From an uncultured Planctomycetales bacterium (GTDB lineage Bacteria > Planctomycetota > Planctomycetia > Pirellulales > Thermoguttaceae): a DNA stretch of 64,000 nt. The DNA lies in NCBI GenBank assembly GCA_937889015.1, contig CALARR010000214.1, positions 5,856-69,855 on the forward strand. The letters are read 5' to 3'. Under the pieces are notes generated by a model, which did not search any database, had not been told where the DNA came from, and worked only from the letters and a program-made list of their open reading frames with translations. The translations under genes were made by a program, and so were the position numbers. This document shows, piece after piece, positions 9,201 to 18,545 of this stretch (positions within the stretch are counted from its first letter, which is position 1; every line of letters starts with the position of its first letter).

Positions 9201-10042
9201 TTACTCGTGGGTCCACTTGGAGACCCATGGATCGCGTGTTCGCTTCTGAAAGTCCCGCAGCTTGCCCTGGAACTCGCAGCCGTCTTGGGGACGGCAAAGA
9301 TCACCAAGCGTTTGGCGCGCTGGATGCCCAGCAGGCCGCCGGTCACGGGGTCGTGGGCAATGCCCTGTCCGGCAAAGGGAGCGGCCTGCTTCTCGACGAA
9401 GTCCAGGACCTTGCCCTGCGCGGGCACACGCAGTCGGTAGAGAACCAGGTGGTCGTGATCGGTGACCAACAGCGAGCCATCGCGCCACACGCCGCCCGAC
9501 AGACTGGCCCGGCCGATTTCGCGAATCACTTCCGGCGGATAGGTCCAGCGGGCCAACTCCTGCCACTGGGCGTCGAATTTGACCAGGAAGGTCTGGGCAT
9601 TGTCGTCCTTATAGCGCGCAAAGTTGCACCACCAGTGCGCGCCTTCGCGCACCACCCACGTCAGGCTGCCGCCGTAGTTGCCGAATTCCTTGCCGGTCGT
9701 AAGCTGCATCGTCACCGGATCCAGCACCTTGATCTCGCTTCGCTCAGGAAGCTTGGGGAAGTTGGAATGGGCGCAGTACAGGCGACCTTCCCAGAAGAAT
9801 CCGCTGTTGAGGTGCTTGGCCTCGCCGGTGCTGACGGCCACGCGCTGTCCGGTCGCGCGATCGTACTTGGCGATCTGGGCGCTGGCGATGGCATAGACGA
9901 AGCGGTCGTCGGCGGCCGCGGCCTGATGCGCCTCCGGGGCTGCAAGCGAGCCGCTTTCGACCCAGACGGTTTCGGCCCCGGTCATTTCAGCGCGCAGCAG
10001 TACGAGAAGCAAAACGGCAAGCGAACGATAGGGGCTATTCAT
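9201..10042 (-). pseudogene. Secreted beta-propeller-like protein, probably frameshifted
   Basis: The N-terminus MNSPYRSLAVLLLVLL...GAE is a signal peptide. The body (to about residue 250) has repeated short beta-strand motifs such as KYDRATGQRVAV and LVIFAVPK, like SMP-30/NHL or quinoprotein-type propellers. After the four-G run at 9287-9290 the annotated frame would run on antisense through more than 270 bp of the alanine racemase gene. A shift of one base at that run gives a natural C-terminus (FQKRTRDPWVSKWTHE) ending with TAA at 9201-9203, just beside the racemase stop. The ~280-residue shifted product is therefore the likely ancestral protein. This may be a real mutation or a sequencing error in the homopolymer. 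Confidence 0.7.
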
Positions 10043-10183
10043 CGTGTCCTTTTTCGAATACGGGGTGATCCGCGGACCAGGGTTGTGTCGGCGACGATAT
10101 CACCAGTGTACCGGAGGCGAGAGGATATCTGCAACGCTGCGAAGTGCGTCCTCACACCGCAGGAGGTGCAGGAAGAGTGTACA

Positions 10184-11518
10184 CTACACGCGAGCCTGGG
10201 TGCGTTGGCGATACTGGCGCGGGCTGAGGCCCGTTTCGGCCTTGAACGCGCAGGCCAGGTACTCGCGCGAGCCGAAGCCGGAATGGCGCGCCACGTCAGG
10301 CACGGGCAGGTCTGTCTCGGCCAAGAGCATCTTGGCCTTGGCCAGGCGCACACGGCGGATCTCGGCCGCCGGGCCGCGGCCCAACACTTCGTGAAAACGC
10401 CGCTCCAGCCAACGCCGGGAAACGGAGATCTCGCGGAGGACGTCCTGCACCTGGATGGGATCCGTGGCGTGGCTGCGGATGAAAGCCACGGCGCGCGCCA
10501 GGTCGGGATCGTCGACGGCCAGCGTGTCGGTCGACTGGCGTGTGAGCACGCCGGTCGGAGCAATGAGGATCGAGTGCTTGGGCGCGGGGCTGCCGTGCAT
10601 CATGCGATCGAGCAGACGCGCCGCCTCGAAACCGATCCGCTCGGAGGTCAGTGCGATGCCGGAAAGCGAAGGCACGCAAGCCTCGCAGAGCAGTTCATCA
10701 TTGTCCGCCGCCAGCACGGCGACCTGTTCGGGCACCAGGAAGCCTTCGCGCCGGCAGGCGTGGATCAGTTCGCGGCCCTGCTCGGTGGTCCAGGCGACGA
10801 TCGCCACAGGCTTGGGGAGCGTCTTCAACCAGCGTGACAGACCGCGTTGCCGTGTGACCCAAGCCGTGCGCGCCCCTGCGCCCGAGGCGAAGGGCGTGCC
10901 GTAGAAAGGACACTCGGCGCAGACTGCCGAGACCGCCTCGGCAAAACCGTGGTAGTGCCGGTCGACGTAGGAGCGGTGCGACAATCCGTAATAGGCGAAG
11001 TGGCGGAACCCGCGGTCCAAGAGGTGTTCGGCGGCCATGTGCCCGGCCGCCGGCAAATCGGTGGCCACGCGTGCAAAGTCCACGCCCGGCAACTCGATCG
11101 CCGAGATGTTGACCACCGGCACGCCGGCGGCCGCCACATGCCGGGCCGCGGCGAGGGTGCCGACGCGCGCGATGATCCCGTCGCCCCGCCAGCCGGGCGG
11201 CAGCCAGACAGGCGTGTCCTGTGCGCCGGGCCGGATCCACAGGTACCACGGCCCGCGCTGGCGGCCGAAATTGACGATCCCGCGGATCAGGCGGCGTCCC
11301 CAGCCGGTGGCCGTGTCGACCAGCACGGCCACGTGGGGTTTTTCGGAGCCGGCGACCGCCTCCAGACGGTCGGCGCAGGCCGTCCGTCTTGTGGTGCGAT
11401 TGGGCAGGGTGGAAGAATGGTGCTTGGATAGTGAGGTGGCCCCAAGTCGCTTTGCCGACTTCGCGCCGCGCACGTGGCCGGATTGGTGGGAGCGGCTTGG
11501 GGATCGGTTCTGGCCCAT
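10184..11518 (-). CDS. XylR-like transcriptional regulator (LacI sensor + AraC HTH)
   Basis: About 444 residues from the ATG at 11518; the exact start is uncertain because no strong RBS is visible. The N-terminal two thirds is a LacI/periplasmic-binding-like sugar sensor (HVAVLVDT, GDGIIARV, RGFRHFAYYG, IVAWTTEQGRELI, VAVLAADND). The C-terminal ~100 residues form a double AraC helix-turn-helix (ISVSRRWLERRF, ARHSGFGSREYLACAFK, GLSPRQYRQ). E. coli XylR has the same layout and activates xylose genes. It is divergent from the sugar operon starting at 11801, so it most likely controls that operon in response to a sugar. Confidence 0.85.
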   Translation of the reverse strand: MGQNRSPSRSHQSGHVRGAKSAKRLGATSLSKHHSSTLPNRTTRRTACADRLEAVAGSEKPHVAVLVDTATGWGRRLIRGIVNFGRQRGPWYLWIRPGAQDTPVWLPPGWRGDGIIARVGTLAAARHVAAAGVPVVNISAIELPGVDFARVATDLPAAGHMAAEHLLDRGFRHFAYYGLSHRSYVDRHYHGFAEAVSAVCAECPFYGTPFASGAGARTAWVTRQRGLSRWLKTLPKPVAIVAWTTEQGRELIHACRREGFLVPEQVAVLAADNDELLCEACVPSLSGIALTSERIGFEAARLLDRMMHGSPAPKHSILIAPTGVLTRQSTDTLAVDDPDLARAVAFIRSHATDPIQVQDVLREISVSRRWLERRFHEVLGRGPAAEIRRVRLAKAKMLLAETDLPVPDVARHSGFGSREYLACAFKAETGLSPRQYRQRTQARV

Positions 11519-11800
11519 CGTGCGAATTTGCGCAGTGCTCGGCGGCAGATCGGACGTCCCGATTCTAGCATGGCTGGCCGGATGTCGCAATTCCTTACCT
11601 TTTTTGCGCAGTCGCACATTGACGCGAACCAGCCCGTGGTGGGAGAATCGGCGCAGCGCGTGGACCGTGCCGCGGCGGGCAAGAAGCTCGCGCCGGCCGG
11701 GGTCGCGCGCGGGATTCGCTCGCTGCAAGGAAGCAGGCCTGGCACACCTACCGCCGACCGCAGCGCTGCGCTCGGCACCAAGCACCTACCGGAGGGCACC

Positions 11801-13126
11801 ATGACAGTTTCGCGACGTCGTTTTCTACAGACTTCGGCCGCCGTCAGCAGCGCGGTCCTCGCCATCCCTCGCGCGGCGCATGCGGCCGGCAGCGACATCC
11901 TCAAGGTCGGCCTGATCGGCTGCGGCAGCCGCGGTTCGGGCGCGGCCATGAATGCCATCAATGCCGATCCCGGCGTGCGGATCGTGGCTCTGGGCGACGC
12001 CTTCGCCGACCGCATGGAAACCTCACTCAAAAACCTCAAGAAGCTCTACCCCGAACAAGTCGACGTCTCGCCCGATCGCTGCTTTGTGGGCTTCGATTGT
12101 TACAAGGGGGTGATCGCCAGTGGAGTCGATGTGGTGTTGCTGGCGGCGCCGCCCCATTTTCGCCCCCTGCACCTGGCCGCCGCGATCGAGGCCGGCAAGC
12201 ACGTCTTCGCCGAGAAGCCGGTGGGGGTCGATGCGACCGGCGTGCGGAGCGTGGCCGCCACCTGCGAGTTGGCCAAGAAAAAGAAGCTGAACGTGGTTTC
12301 CGGCCTCTGCTGGCGCTATGACACGGTGATTCGAGAAACGATGAAGAGGATTCACGATGGAGCGATCGGCGACATCTTGGCCTTGCAGACGACGCGCAAC
12401 CTGGGCTGGCTCTGGCACCGCCCGCGCCAGCCGGAATGGACCGAAATGGAATTCCAGATGCGCAACTGGTATTACTTCGCCTGGTTGTCGGGCGACCACA
12501 ACGTTGAGCAGCAGGTGCACGGGATCGACAAATGCTCGTGGGCCATGCGCGACAAGCCACCGGCGCGGGTCTGGGCCACCAGCGGGCGCCAGGTGCGCGT
12601 CGACCCGAAGTGGGGCGACATCTACGACCACCATGCCGTGGTCTATGAATATGACAACGGCGCCCGGATGTATGCCCTCGCGCGCCAGCAGCCCGGCTGC
12701 TTCAACGATTACTCCGAAGTGCTGCTGGGCACCAAGGGGCGCTGCGATCTGCAAAAAGGCCGGATCGAGGGGGAAGTGAATTGGAGCCACGGCGCGACGG
12801 CCGGCGATCTGTCGGGCTACGCGCCGCGCAAGCCGCGCAAAGAAGGCCTGCGGCCCATGCACCAGGTCGAGCAGGACGAAATGTTCGCCGCGATCCGCGC
12901 CGGAAAGGTCATCAACAACGGCGACTACATGTGCCAGAGTACGCTTCTGGGGATCAGTGGACGCATGGCCGGCTATACGGGCCAGTTGCTCTCCTGGGAA
13001 CAGATGCTGCAATCGAAGCTGGATTTGTCGCCGCAGCGCTATGCCTTCGACGGCACGCCGCCGACCTTGCCTGACGCTGAGGGCAAATATCCCATTGCCA
13101 CGCCCGGCGTGACCAAGTTCGTCTGA
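11801..13126 (+). CDS. Tat-exported Gfo/Idh/MocA oxidoreductase
   Basis: 441 residues; ATG at 11801 with GGAGG about 6 bases upstream. The N-terminus SRRRFLQTSAAV plus an AHAA cleavage site is a Tat signal. The Rossmann domain begins LKVGLIGCGSRGSG; AEKPVGVD contains the conserved EKP of the Gfo/Idh/MocA family, and the C-terminal alpha/beta domain contains GDHNVEQQVHGID. These enzymes carry tightly bound NAD(P) and oxidise or reduce sugars and cyclitols. First gene of the run divergent from the XylR-like regulator. Confidence 0.88.
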   Translation: MTVSRRRFLQTSAAVSSAVLAIPRAAHAAGSDILKVGLIGCGSRGSGAAMNAINADPGVRIVALGDAFADRMETSLKNLKKLYPEQVDVSPDRCFVGFDCYKGVIASGVDVVLLAAPPHFRPLHLAAAIEAGKHVFAEKPVGVDATGVRSVAATCELAKKKKLNVVSGLCWRYDTVIRETMKRIHDGAIGDILALQTTRNLGWLWHRPRQPEWTEMEFQMRNWYYFAWLSGDHNVEQQVHGIDKCSWAMRDKPPARVWATSGRQVRVDPKWGDIYDHHAVVYEYDNGARMYALARQQPGCFNDYSEVLLGTKGRCDLQKGRIEGEVNWSHGATAGDLSGYAPRKPRKEGLRPMHQVEQDEMFAAIRAGKVINNGDYMCQSTLLGISGRMAGYTGQLLSWEQMLQSKLDLSPQRYAFDGTPPTLPDAEGKYPIATPGVTKFV

Positions 13127-13288
13127 TTCCCGGGCGCGCGGCCACGGCCGCCATCCTGCGCGGGGGGAGTGCTTGCGATCTTTGTGGGCATGTCCGGCAG
13201 GTGTGCAAGAGTTGCGTCATGGCCATCCGCGCGTGGCCATGACGCGCCGGTTCGATATTGGTTTCCCGTTTCGAGAGGTGTAGTTGCC

Positions 13289-14032
13289 ATGGCATGTATT
13301 TTGTGGCGGGGTGTTGCGCCCCTGGGGTGCGTGGCTGTTGTGGCATCGGTTGTACTGCCCAGCGTCGGTGTGGGCGAGGTGATTGCCCCCTTCAACGGCA
13401 AGACTCTTGACGGCTGGGCGGTGCGCGAGCCGCGTGAGCGCAATCGGTGGGTGGTGGCCGTGGCGCGGCTTGATCCGCAGGACCCCACCGGACTGGCGGT
13501 CTCTGCCGCAAGCGACGGCAAGGGGGAACTGGTGAACGCCACGACGTGGCGGCGCGGCTCCAAAGAGAAACGTGATGTCGACCTCTATACCGTGCAGACT
13601 TTCGGCGACTGCACAATCGAGCTGGAGTTCATGATCCCCGAGGGGGCGAACTCGGGCGTGTACGTGATGGGGGAATACGAGATTCAGATCAAGGACTCTT
13701 TTGGAGTGGAGAGTCTGACCTTCCAGGACCTGGGGGCGATCTACAAGGTTGCGCCGGCTCGGGTGAACGCCGCGCGCAAAGCCGGTCAATGGCAATCGCT
13801 GCGTATCGAGTTTGTTGCCCCGCGGTTTGAAGGGGAGAAGAAGGTGGCCAACGCCCGGTTCGTCAAGGTCCTGCTCAACGGTCAGGTGATCCATGAGAAT
13901 GTGGAGTTGACCAACGTGACGCCCGGAGGACTGACCGGGAAGGAAGTGTCCACCGGCCCGCTGATGTTCCAGGGCGACCACGGCCCCGTGGCCTTCCGCA
14001 ATATCAGGATCACATTGCCCACCACGCGGTGA
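13289..14032 (+). CDS. Secreted DUF1080 protein
   Basis: 247 residues from the ATG at 13289 (GAGAGG ~10 bases upstream). The signal peptide runs to about residue 28 (VVLPSVGVGE). The body matches DUF1080/3-keto-disaccharide hydrolase: FNGKTLDGW, CTIELEFMIPEGANSGVYV, YEIQIKDSF, GQWQSLRIEFVAPRF, VLLNGQVIHENVE, GPVAFRNIRI. The two internal lines that differ from the copy at 6092 show they are distant paralogues. Context with oxidoreductases suggests action on an oxidised sugar. Confidence 0.88.
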   Translation: MACILWRGVAPLGCVAVVASVVLPSVGVGEVIAPFNGKTLDGWAVREPRERNRWVVAVARLDPQDPTGLAVSAASDGKGELVNATTWRRGSKEKRDVDLYTVQTFGDCTIELEFMIPEGANSGVYVMGEYEIQIKDSFGVESLTFQDLGAIYKVAPARVNAARKAGQWQSLRIEFVAPRFEGEKKVANARFVKVLLNGQVIHENVELTNVTPGGLTGKEVSTGPLMFQGDHGPVAFRNIRITLPTTR

Positions 14033-14086
14033 CAGCCGGCAGAGATACACAACGCACTGTAGCGCGAAGGGGAGGGCTTGCGGATC

Positions 14087-14986
14087 ATGACGAGAACGAT
14101 ATCACGACGAAGCCTGTTGGCTGGAACTGCGACTGGGCTGGTGCTCTCGCCGGCACTGCGCACGCTCTTGGCGGCGCGCGACAGCCGCCCCTTTCGCCTC
14201 GGCGCCTGCGACTGGTCGCTGGGCAAGCGGCAGAAGCTCGAGGCCTTCGCCGTCGCCCAGGAGATCGGCTTGGATGGGGTGGAGGTCACCTTGGGCGTCG
14301 GGCCGGACAACGACCTGCGGAACGCGGAGGTTCGGCAGCAGTACTTGGCCGAGGCCAAGCAGCGCAATCTGGAAATCTGCTCGCTGGCCATGGGCGGCCT
14401 GAACCAGGTTCCGTATGCCTCCGATCCCCAGGCCGAAGCCTGGGTCGCCGAGTCAATCGACGTGATGGTCAAGCTCGGCGTACGCGTGGTCCTGGTTCCC
14501 TTCTTCATGCGAGGCGAGATCAAAGGGGACGATGCCCGGCAGGCGGCCGTGATCCAGAAGCTGAAGAAAGTGGCCCCGCAGGCGGAAAAGGCGGGCGTGA
14601 CGCTCGCCCTGGAAACCGCCCTGAACGCCGAGGAACACATGCGCATCCTGGATGCGGTCGGCTCGCCGGCGGTGAAAGTGTATTATGACGTGTCGAACAT
14701 GCTCCGCCGCGGCAGCGATATCTATCGCGAGATTCCCCAACTGGGCGATCGCATTGCGCGCATCCACCTCAAGGAGAAGGGGTGCCTGCTGGGGCAGGGG
14801 GACGTGGACTTCGTACGCGTACGCAAGGCGATCGAGGCGATCGGCTACCGTGACTGGCTGGTGATCGAGGAAGCCACGGTGAAGGGGCGAACCGTCGTGG
14901 ACTGCTATCGCGACAATGTCAAGTTCGTGCGCTCGGTGTTTGGTCTGGGCGAAAGGACCGGCGGAGCGAAAGGGGGCCCGGCGTGA
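14087..14986 (+). CDS. Sugar phosphate isomerase/epimerase-like TIM barrel, Tat signal
   Basis: 299 residues. The ATG at 14087 is preferred over TTG at 14078 because GGGGAGG lies at 14069-14075. N-terminus ISRRSLLAGTATG is a short Tat signal. The rest is an AP-endonuclease-2/xylose-isomerase-like barrel: ACDWSLGKR, IGLDGVEVTLG, VTLALETALN, VKVYYDVSNM, RIARIHLKEKG, WLVIEEA, with the Glu, Asp and His residues that usually hold a divalent metal in this fold. Likely a keto-sugar isomerase or epimerase. The stop overlaps the next start by 4 bases (GTGA), so the two are translationally coupled. Confidence 0.85.
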   Translation: MTRTISRRSLLAGTATGLVLSPALRTLLAARDSRPFRLGACDWSLGKRQKLEAFAVAQEIGLDGVEVTLGVGPDNDLRNAEVRQQYLAEAKQRNLEICSLAMGGLNQVPYASDPQAEAWVAESIDVMVKLGVRVVLVPFFMRGEIKGDDARQAAVIQKLKKVAPQAEKAGVTLALETALNAEEHMRILDAVGSPAVKVYYDVSNMLRRGSDIYREIPQLGDRIARIHLKEKGCLLGQGDVDFVRVRKAIEAIGYRDWLVIEEATVKGRTVVDCYRDNVKFVRSVFGLGERTGGAKGGPA

Positions 14987-16155
14987 GCTGGCAAATCTAC
15001 CTCGCCTTGAGCACCGTCATGTTCCTGGAGTACGCCGTGCGCGGCGCATGGGCCCCCGTCCTTTCGGCGCGGTTGCTGGGGCCGCTGGGGATGACGGGCA
15101 AACAGGTGGGATGGATTTACGGGGCGGTTCCGCTGGCGTTCATCGTCGCCCCGCTGGCCGCCGGCGTGATCGTCGATCGCTGGCTGCCTACGCAGTGGGT
15201 GTTGGCCGCCGCGCACCTGGGCAGCGGTGTTGCCCTGTTGCTGGCCACGTGGCAGCGTCGATTCCCGGGTCTGCTGGCGCTGATTGCCGTGCATGCCCTG
15301 TGCTTCGCACCCACGGTGGGATTGGTGAATTCGTTGGCCTTTGCGCACATGACCAACGCCGAGAGCGAGTTCTACTGGGTGCGCGTTTGGGGATCGATCT
15401 CGTGGGTGTTGGCCGGTTGGGCTTTGGCGGTCTGGCGGCGTTCGGGAAAGACGCTCGTGCTGGGCAGCGACGCACTGCTGTTGGCTGCGCTGCTTTCCTT
15501 CGTGACGGCGGCCTTTTGCGCATTCTGCCTGCCGCACACACCGCCTTCGACCGGGCGGCCGCCCTGGACCGCGGCCCTGGCCATCCTCTGCGACGTGAAG
15601 ATCGTGGTGTTCCTGGTGATCTCGTTTGTGGTCACGGCCCAACTGCAGTATTACTACATGGGCACGTCGCGGTTCTTGGAGGAGATCGGCTTTCGCACGG
15701 CCTCAATCCCCGCCATCATGACTGTGGCGCAACTGGCGGAAATTGTGGCCGAAGCGCTGGCCATGCCCCATATCTTGCCGTGGTTGGGATACGAGTGGAC
15801 CCTGATGATGGGGGTCGTGCTCTGGGCGCTGCTGTACCTGATCTACCTGCTGGGGCGGCCGCGCTGGCTGGTGGTGGCCTGCATGGCCTTGCACGGCTTT
15901 GCCTTTGCCTTTTTCCTGGACGCGGCGAGCATCTATGTGAACCGCATCGCTCCCCAGGAACTACGCGGCTCGGCCCAGTCGCTGTATGCGGTTGTTACCT
16001 TGGGCTTGGGGCTGTTTGTAGGCACGCAGTGTACGGGACGGGTCCTGGATTGGCTGCGATCGGAGGAGGGGCATCGCTGGCGTGCGATCTTCGCCATTCC
16101 CTGTGCGGTGCTGGTGGTGTGTGCGATTGCCTTTGTGGTCTTCTTCGAAGAGTGA
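14983..16155 (+). CDS. MFS transporter (nucleoside/sugar:H+ symporter type)
   Basis: 390 residues with about 12 hydrophobic helices. Loop motifs LSARLLGPLGMTGKQVGW, IVDRWLPTQW and YWVRVWGSISWV resemble the NupG/LacY-like symporter branch. It starts at GTG 14983 overlapping the preceding isomerase stop, so it is probably the uptake system of this operon. It sits in the inner membrane; the substrate is probably a sugar, glycoside or nucleoside, which sequence alone does not resolve. Confidence 0.85.
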   Translation: MSWQIYLALSTVMFLEYAVRGAWAPVLSARLLGPLGMTGKQVGWIYGAVPLAFIVAPLAAGVIVDRWLPTQWVLAAAHLGSGVALLLATWQRRFPGLLALIAVHALCFAPTVGLVNSLAFAHMTNAESEFYWVRVWGSISWVLAGWALAVWRRSGKTLVLGSDALLLAALLSFVTAAFCAFCLPHTPPSTGRPPWTAALAILCDVKIVVFLVISFVVTAQLQYYYMGTSRFLEEIGFRTASIPAIMTVAQLAEIVAEALAMPHILPWLGYEWTLMMGVVLWALLYLIYLLGRPRWLVVACMALHGFAFAFFLDAASIYVNRIAPQELRGSAQSLYAVVTLGLGLFVGTQCTGRVLDWLRSEEGHRWRAIFAIPCAVLVVCAIAFVVFFEE

Positions 16156-16185
16156 CGCGGATCGAATGTCTGGAAGGATCGGCAA

Positions 16186-17430
16186 ATGATCAACATCGGG
16201 ATTGTCGGCTGCGGGCGGATCATGGCCGCGCATTTACGCGGGTATCGCCTGTTGCGCGAGGCGGGCGTGGACGACTTTCGCATTACGGCCCTGTGTTCCC
16301 TGTATGAAGACGAAGCTCGCATGTACGTGCGTCGCGGCCAGGGCCCTGCTCAGCGACCGGCGGTGAGCAACTTCGCCGGCGACCCGCTGGCCATCGCCGA
16401 CGAGTACCTCTCCGATTTCCAGGACGACGTGGAGGTGCAGGTCTACACCGATTACCGGCAAATGATGGCCCAGGCGCCGATCACGGCCGTCAACGACTAC
16501 ACCAGCCACGCCCTGCACCACCAGGTGGCCGCCGCGGCGTTGGAGGCCGGCAAGGACCTGTTGACCGAAAAGCCCATGGCCGTAACCGTACGCGCCGCGC
16601 AGCGCATGTGCCAACAGGCCGAGGCGCGCGATCTGGTCCTGGGTGTATTCCAGAGCGGACGCTACATGCCGCGCACGCGGCACTTGCGGTGGCTGTTCGA
16701 GTCGGGCCGGTGCGGACGGTTGCAGATGCTGCTGATCGGGGCGATTGCCGCGCGTTGGGCTCCCGATTGGATCGTGGCCGACACCTCCTGGCGGCATCGC
16801 CGCGTGGAGGCCGGCGGACTGGCGTTGGACATGGGCGTACACCGCTTCGATCTGATTCGCTACCTGGCCGGGGAAGTCAAGAACATCCTGGCCCGAACGG
16901 CCATCCTCGAGCCGGTGCGTTATTCGCGCAACAGCCAGGGGCAGATCACCGATCGCGTGGAGTGCGATGCGGAAGACACCGTCTATAGCTCGTTTGAGAC
17001 GGTCAGCGGCATCACCGGTGAGATGACGGCCAGTTGGGCCGGGCATGGCGGCGGCACGCTGCTGGGGGCCGGCGACGTCTATTACGGGTCGGCCGGCCGC
17101 GTGTCGGGCGAGGATGTCTTCTTCGACGATGGCTCGGCCGCGCGCCTGGCCGCGATCTACGAACAGTCGTGCCCCGCGGAGCGCAAGGCCAAGGACTTTC
17201 CGCTGGGCCTGACCGATACCTTCGCCCTGGCCCAATACGAATGGCTGCAGGCCGTGCGCCAGCGCCGGCCGCCGGAGACCAGCGGGCGCGACGCGCTGAG
17301 CAACCTGGCCTGTGCCTTCACAGTGTTGGAGTCGGCCCAGGCCGGCCGGCGCGTGGAGGTGGAAGAAGTCCTTTCCGGCCGCCTTCGCGACTATCAGCGT
17401 TCGCTCGATGAGCACTATTCGATCACGTGA
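16186..17430 (+). CDS. Gfo/Idh/MocA family oxidoreductase (cytoplasmic)
   Basis: 414 residues with no signal peptide. Begins MINIGIVGCGRIMAAH, the NAD(P)-binding GxGxxxA-type loop, with TEKPMAVT as the conserved EKP motif and LDMGVHRFDLIRYL in the C-terminal domain, where the second His is typical of the active site. The ATG has AAGGA about 7 bases upstream. Together with the next gene it suggests at least two NAD-dependent sugar interconversions in the cytoplasm. Confidence 0.9.
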   Translation: MINIGIVGCGRIMAAHLRGYRLLREAGVDDFRITALCSLYEDEARMYVRRGQGPAQRPAVSNFAGDPLAIADEYLSDFQDDVEVQVYTDYRQMMAQAPITAVNDYTSHALHHQVAAAALEAGKDLLTEKPMAVTVRAAQRMCQQAEARDLVLGVFQSGRYMPRTRHLRWLFESGRCGRLQMLLIGAIAARWAPDWIVADTSWRHRRVEAGGLALDMGVHRFDLIRYLAGEVKNILARTAILEPVRYSRNSQGQITDRVECDAEDTVYSSFETVSGITGEMTASWAGHGGGTLLGAGDVYYGSAGRVSGEDVFFDDGSAARLAAIYEQSCPAERKAKDFPLGLTDTFALAQYEWLQAVRQRRPPETSGRDALSNLACAFTVLESAQAGRRVEVEEVLSGRLRDYQRSLDEHYSIT

Positions 17431-17459
17431 GACCTAACTCAAGCATCCAAGAGGCATCC

Positions 17460-18527
17460 ATGAGCAAGAAATATCGAATCGGCGTGGTGGGCCTGACGCA
17501 CGACCATGTGTGGGGCGTGTTGGAGAACCTGGTGGCTTCCGAGAACGGCATCCTGGCTGCGGTGGCCGATCCGCATCAGCCGCTGCTGGACAAGGTCCAA
17601 CAGAAGCATGCCTGTGCCTGCTACCTGGACTACAAGGAGATGGCCGCCAAGGAACCACTGGACGCCGCCTTTGTGTTCTGCGACAACGCCCAGGGGGCGG
17701 AAGTCAGCATTTGGGCGGCCCAGCGCGGGCTGCAGGTGATGGTCGAGAAGCCCATGGCCGCCACCCTGGACGGAGCAGAGCGGATGATGGCCGCGGTCCA
17801 GAAGGCGGGCGTGCGGATGATGGTCAATTGGCCGGTCGTGTGGCGCCCGCAGGTGCAGGCGGCCTTGGCCTTCGCCAGCCGGCCCGAGTTTGGCAAGGTC
17901 TGGCAACTCACGCATCGCGCCGCGCACGGCGGCCCGGAGGTCGAGTGCACGCCCTACTTCCGCGAGTGGATCATCGATCCTCGCCGCAACGGGGCCGGGG
18001 CCCTGGTGGACCTGTGCTGCTATGGGATCAACATGGCCCAGGTGCTGCTGGGCAAGCCAGATCGCGTGACGGCCGTGGTGGGCCAGTTGCAGCGTACCGA
18101 TCTAGTCGTCGAAGACAATGCCGTCGTGGTCATGTCGTATCCACATGCGATGGCCACGGCCGAGGGTTCGTGGGGGCAGATCGGGCACCCCGTGGCCGGC
18201 TACCTGGCCACGATTTGGGGCACGCGCGGATCGGTCACCTTTGGTCCGGGCCGCGGTGGCCGGATTTGGACCACCAGCGAAGGCCAGGAGAACGTCGAAA
18301 TCACGCCGCCTCAGCCCGAACCACACATGAGCAGCGGGGCCGTGCATTTTCTCTGGGCCTTGGCCACCGGCAGTGAATTCCATCCACTCTGCCAGCCCAC
18401 GACCTGCCGCGACACGCAAGAGGTTTTGGAGGCGGCCAAGCTCGCCGCGCAGCAGGGCACGTCCGTTGCGCTTCCGTTGGGCGTCAAGGGCAGCGCCTGC
18501 GGCTGTTCGGGTGGGTGTCAGGGGTGA
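17460..18527 (+). CDS. Gfo/Idh/MocA family oxidoreductase with Cys-rich tail
   Basis: 355 residues from the ATG at 17460 (GAGG 6 bases upstream). YRIGVVGLTHDHVWG replaces the usual GxGxxG loop, as in a subgroup of the family; EKPMAATLDG is the EKP motif. It contains a DPRRNGAGALVDLCCYGINMA substrate-domain motif. The last 11 residues (GSACGCSGGCQG region) carry three Cys, an unusual feature that may bind metal or simply be a tail. Tight spacing to neighbours places it in the same operon as the GRE pair. Confidence 0.88.
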   Translation: MSKKYRIGVVGLTHDHVWGVLENLVASENGILAAVADPHQPLLDKVQQKHACACYLDYKEMAAKEPLDAAFVFCDNAQGAEVSIWAAQRGLQVMVEKPMAATLDGAERMMAAVQKAGVRMMVNWPVVWRPQVQAALAFASRPEFGKVWQLTHRAAHGGPEVECTPYFREWIIDPRRNGAGALVDLCCYGINMAQVLLGKPDRVTAVVGQLQRTDLVVEDNAVVVMSYPHAMATAEGSWGQIGHPVAGYLATIWGTRGSVTFGPGRGGRIWTTSEGQENVEITPPQPEPHMSSGAVHFLWALATGSEFHPLCQPTTCRDTQEVLEAAKLAAQQGTSVALPLGVKGSACGCSGGCQG

Positions 18528-18545
18528 TCGGTGAGGAGTGGCTTT

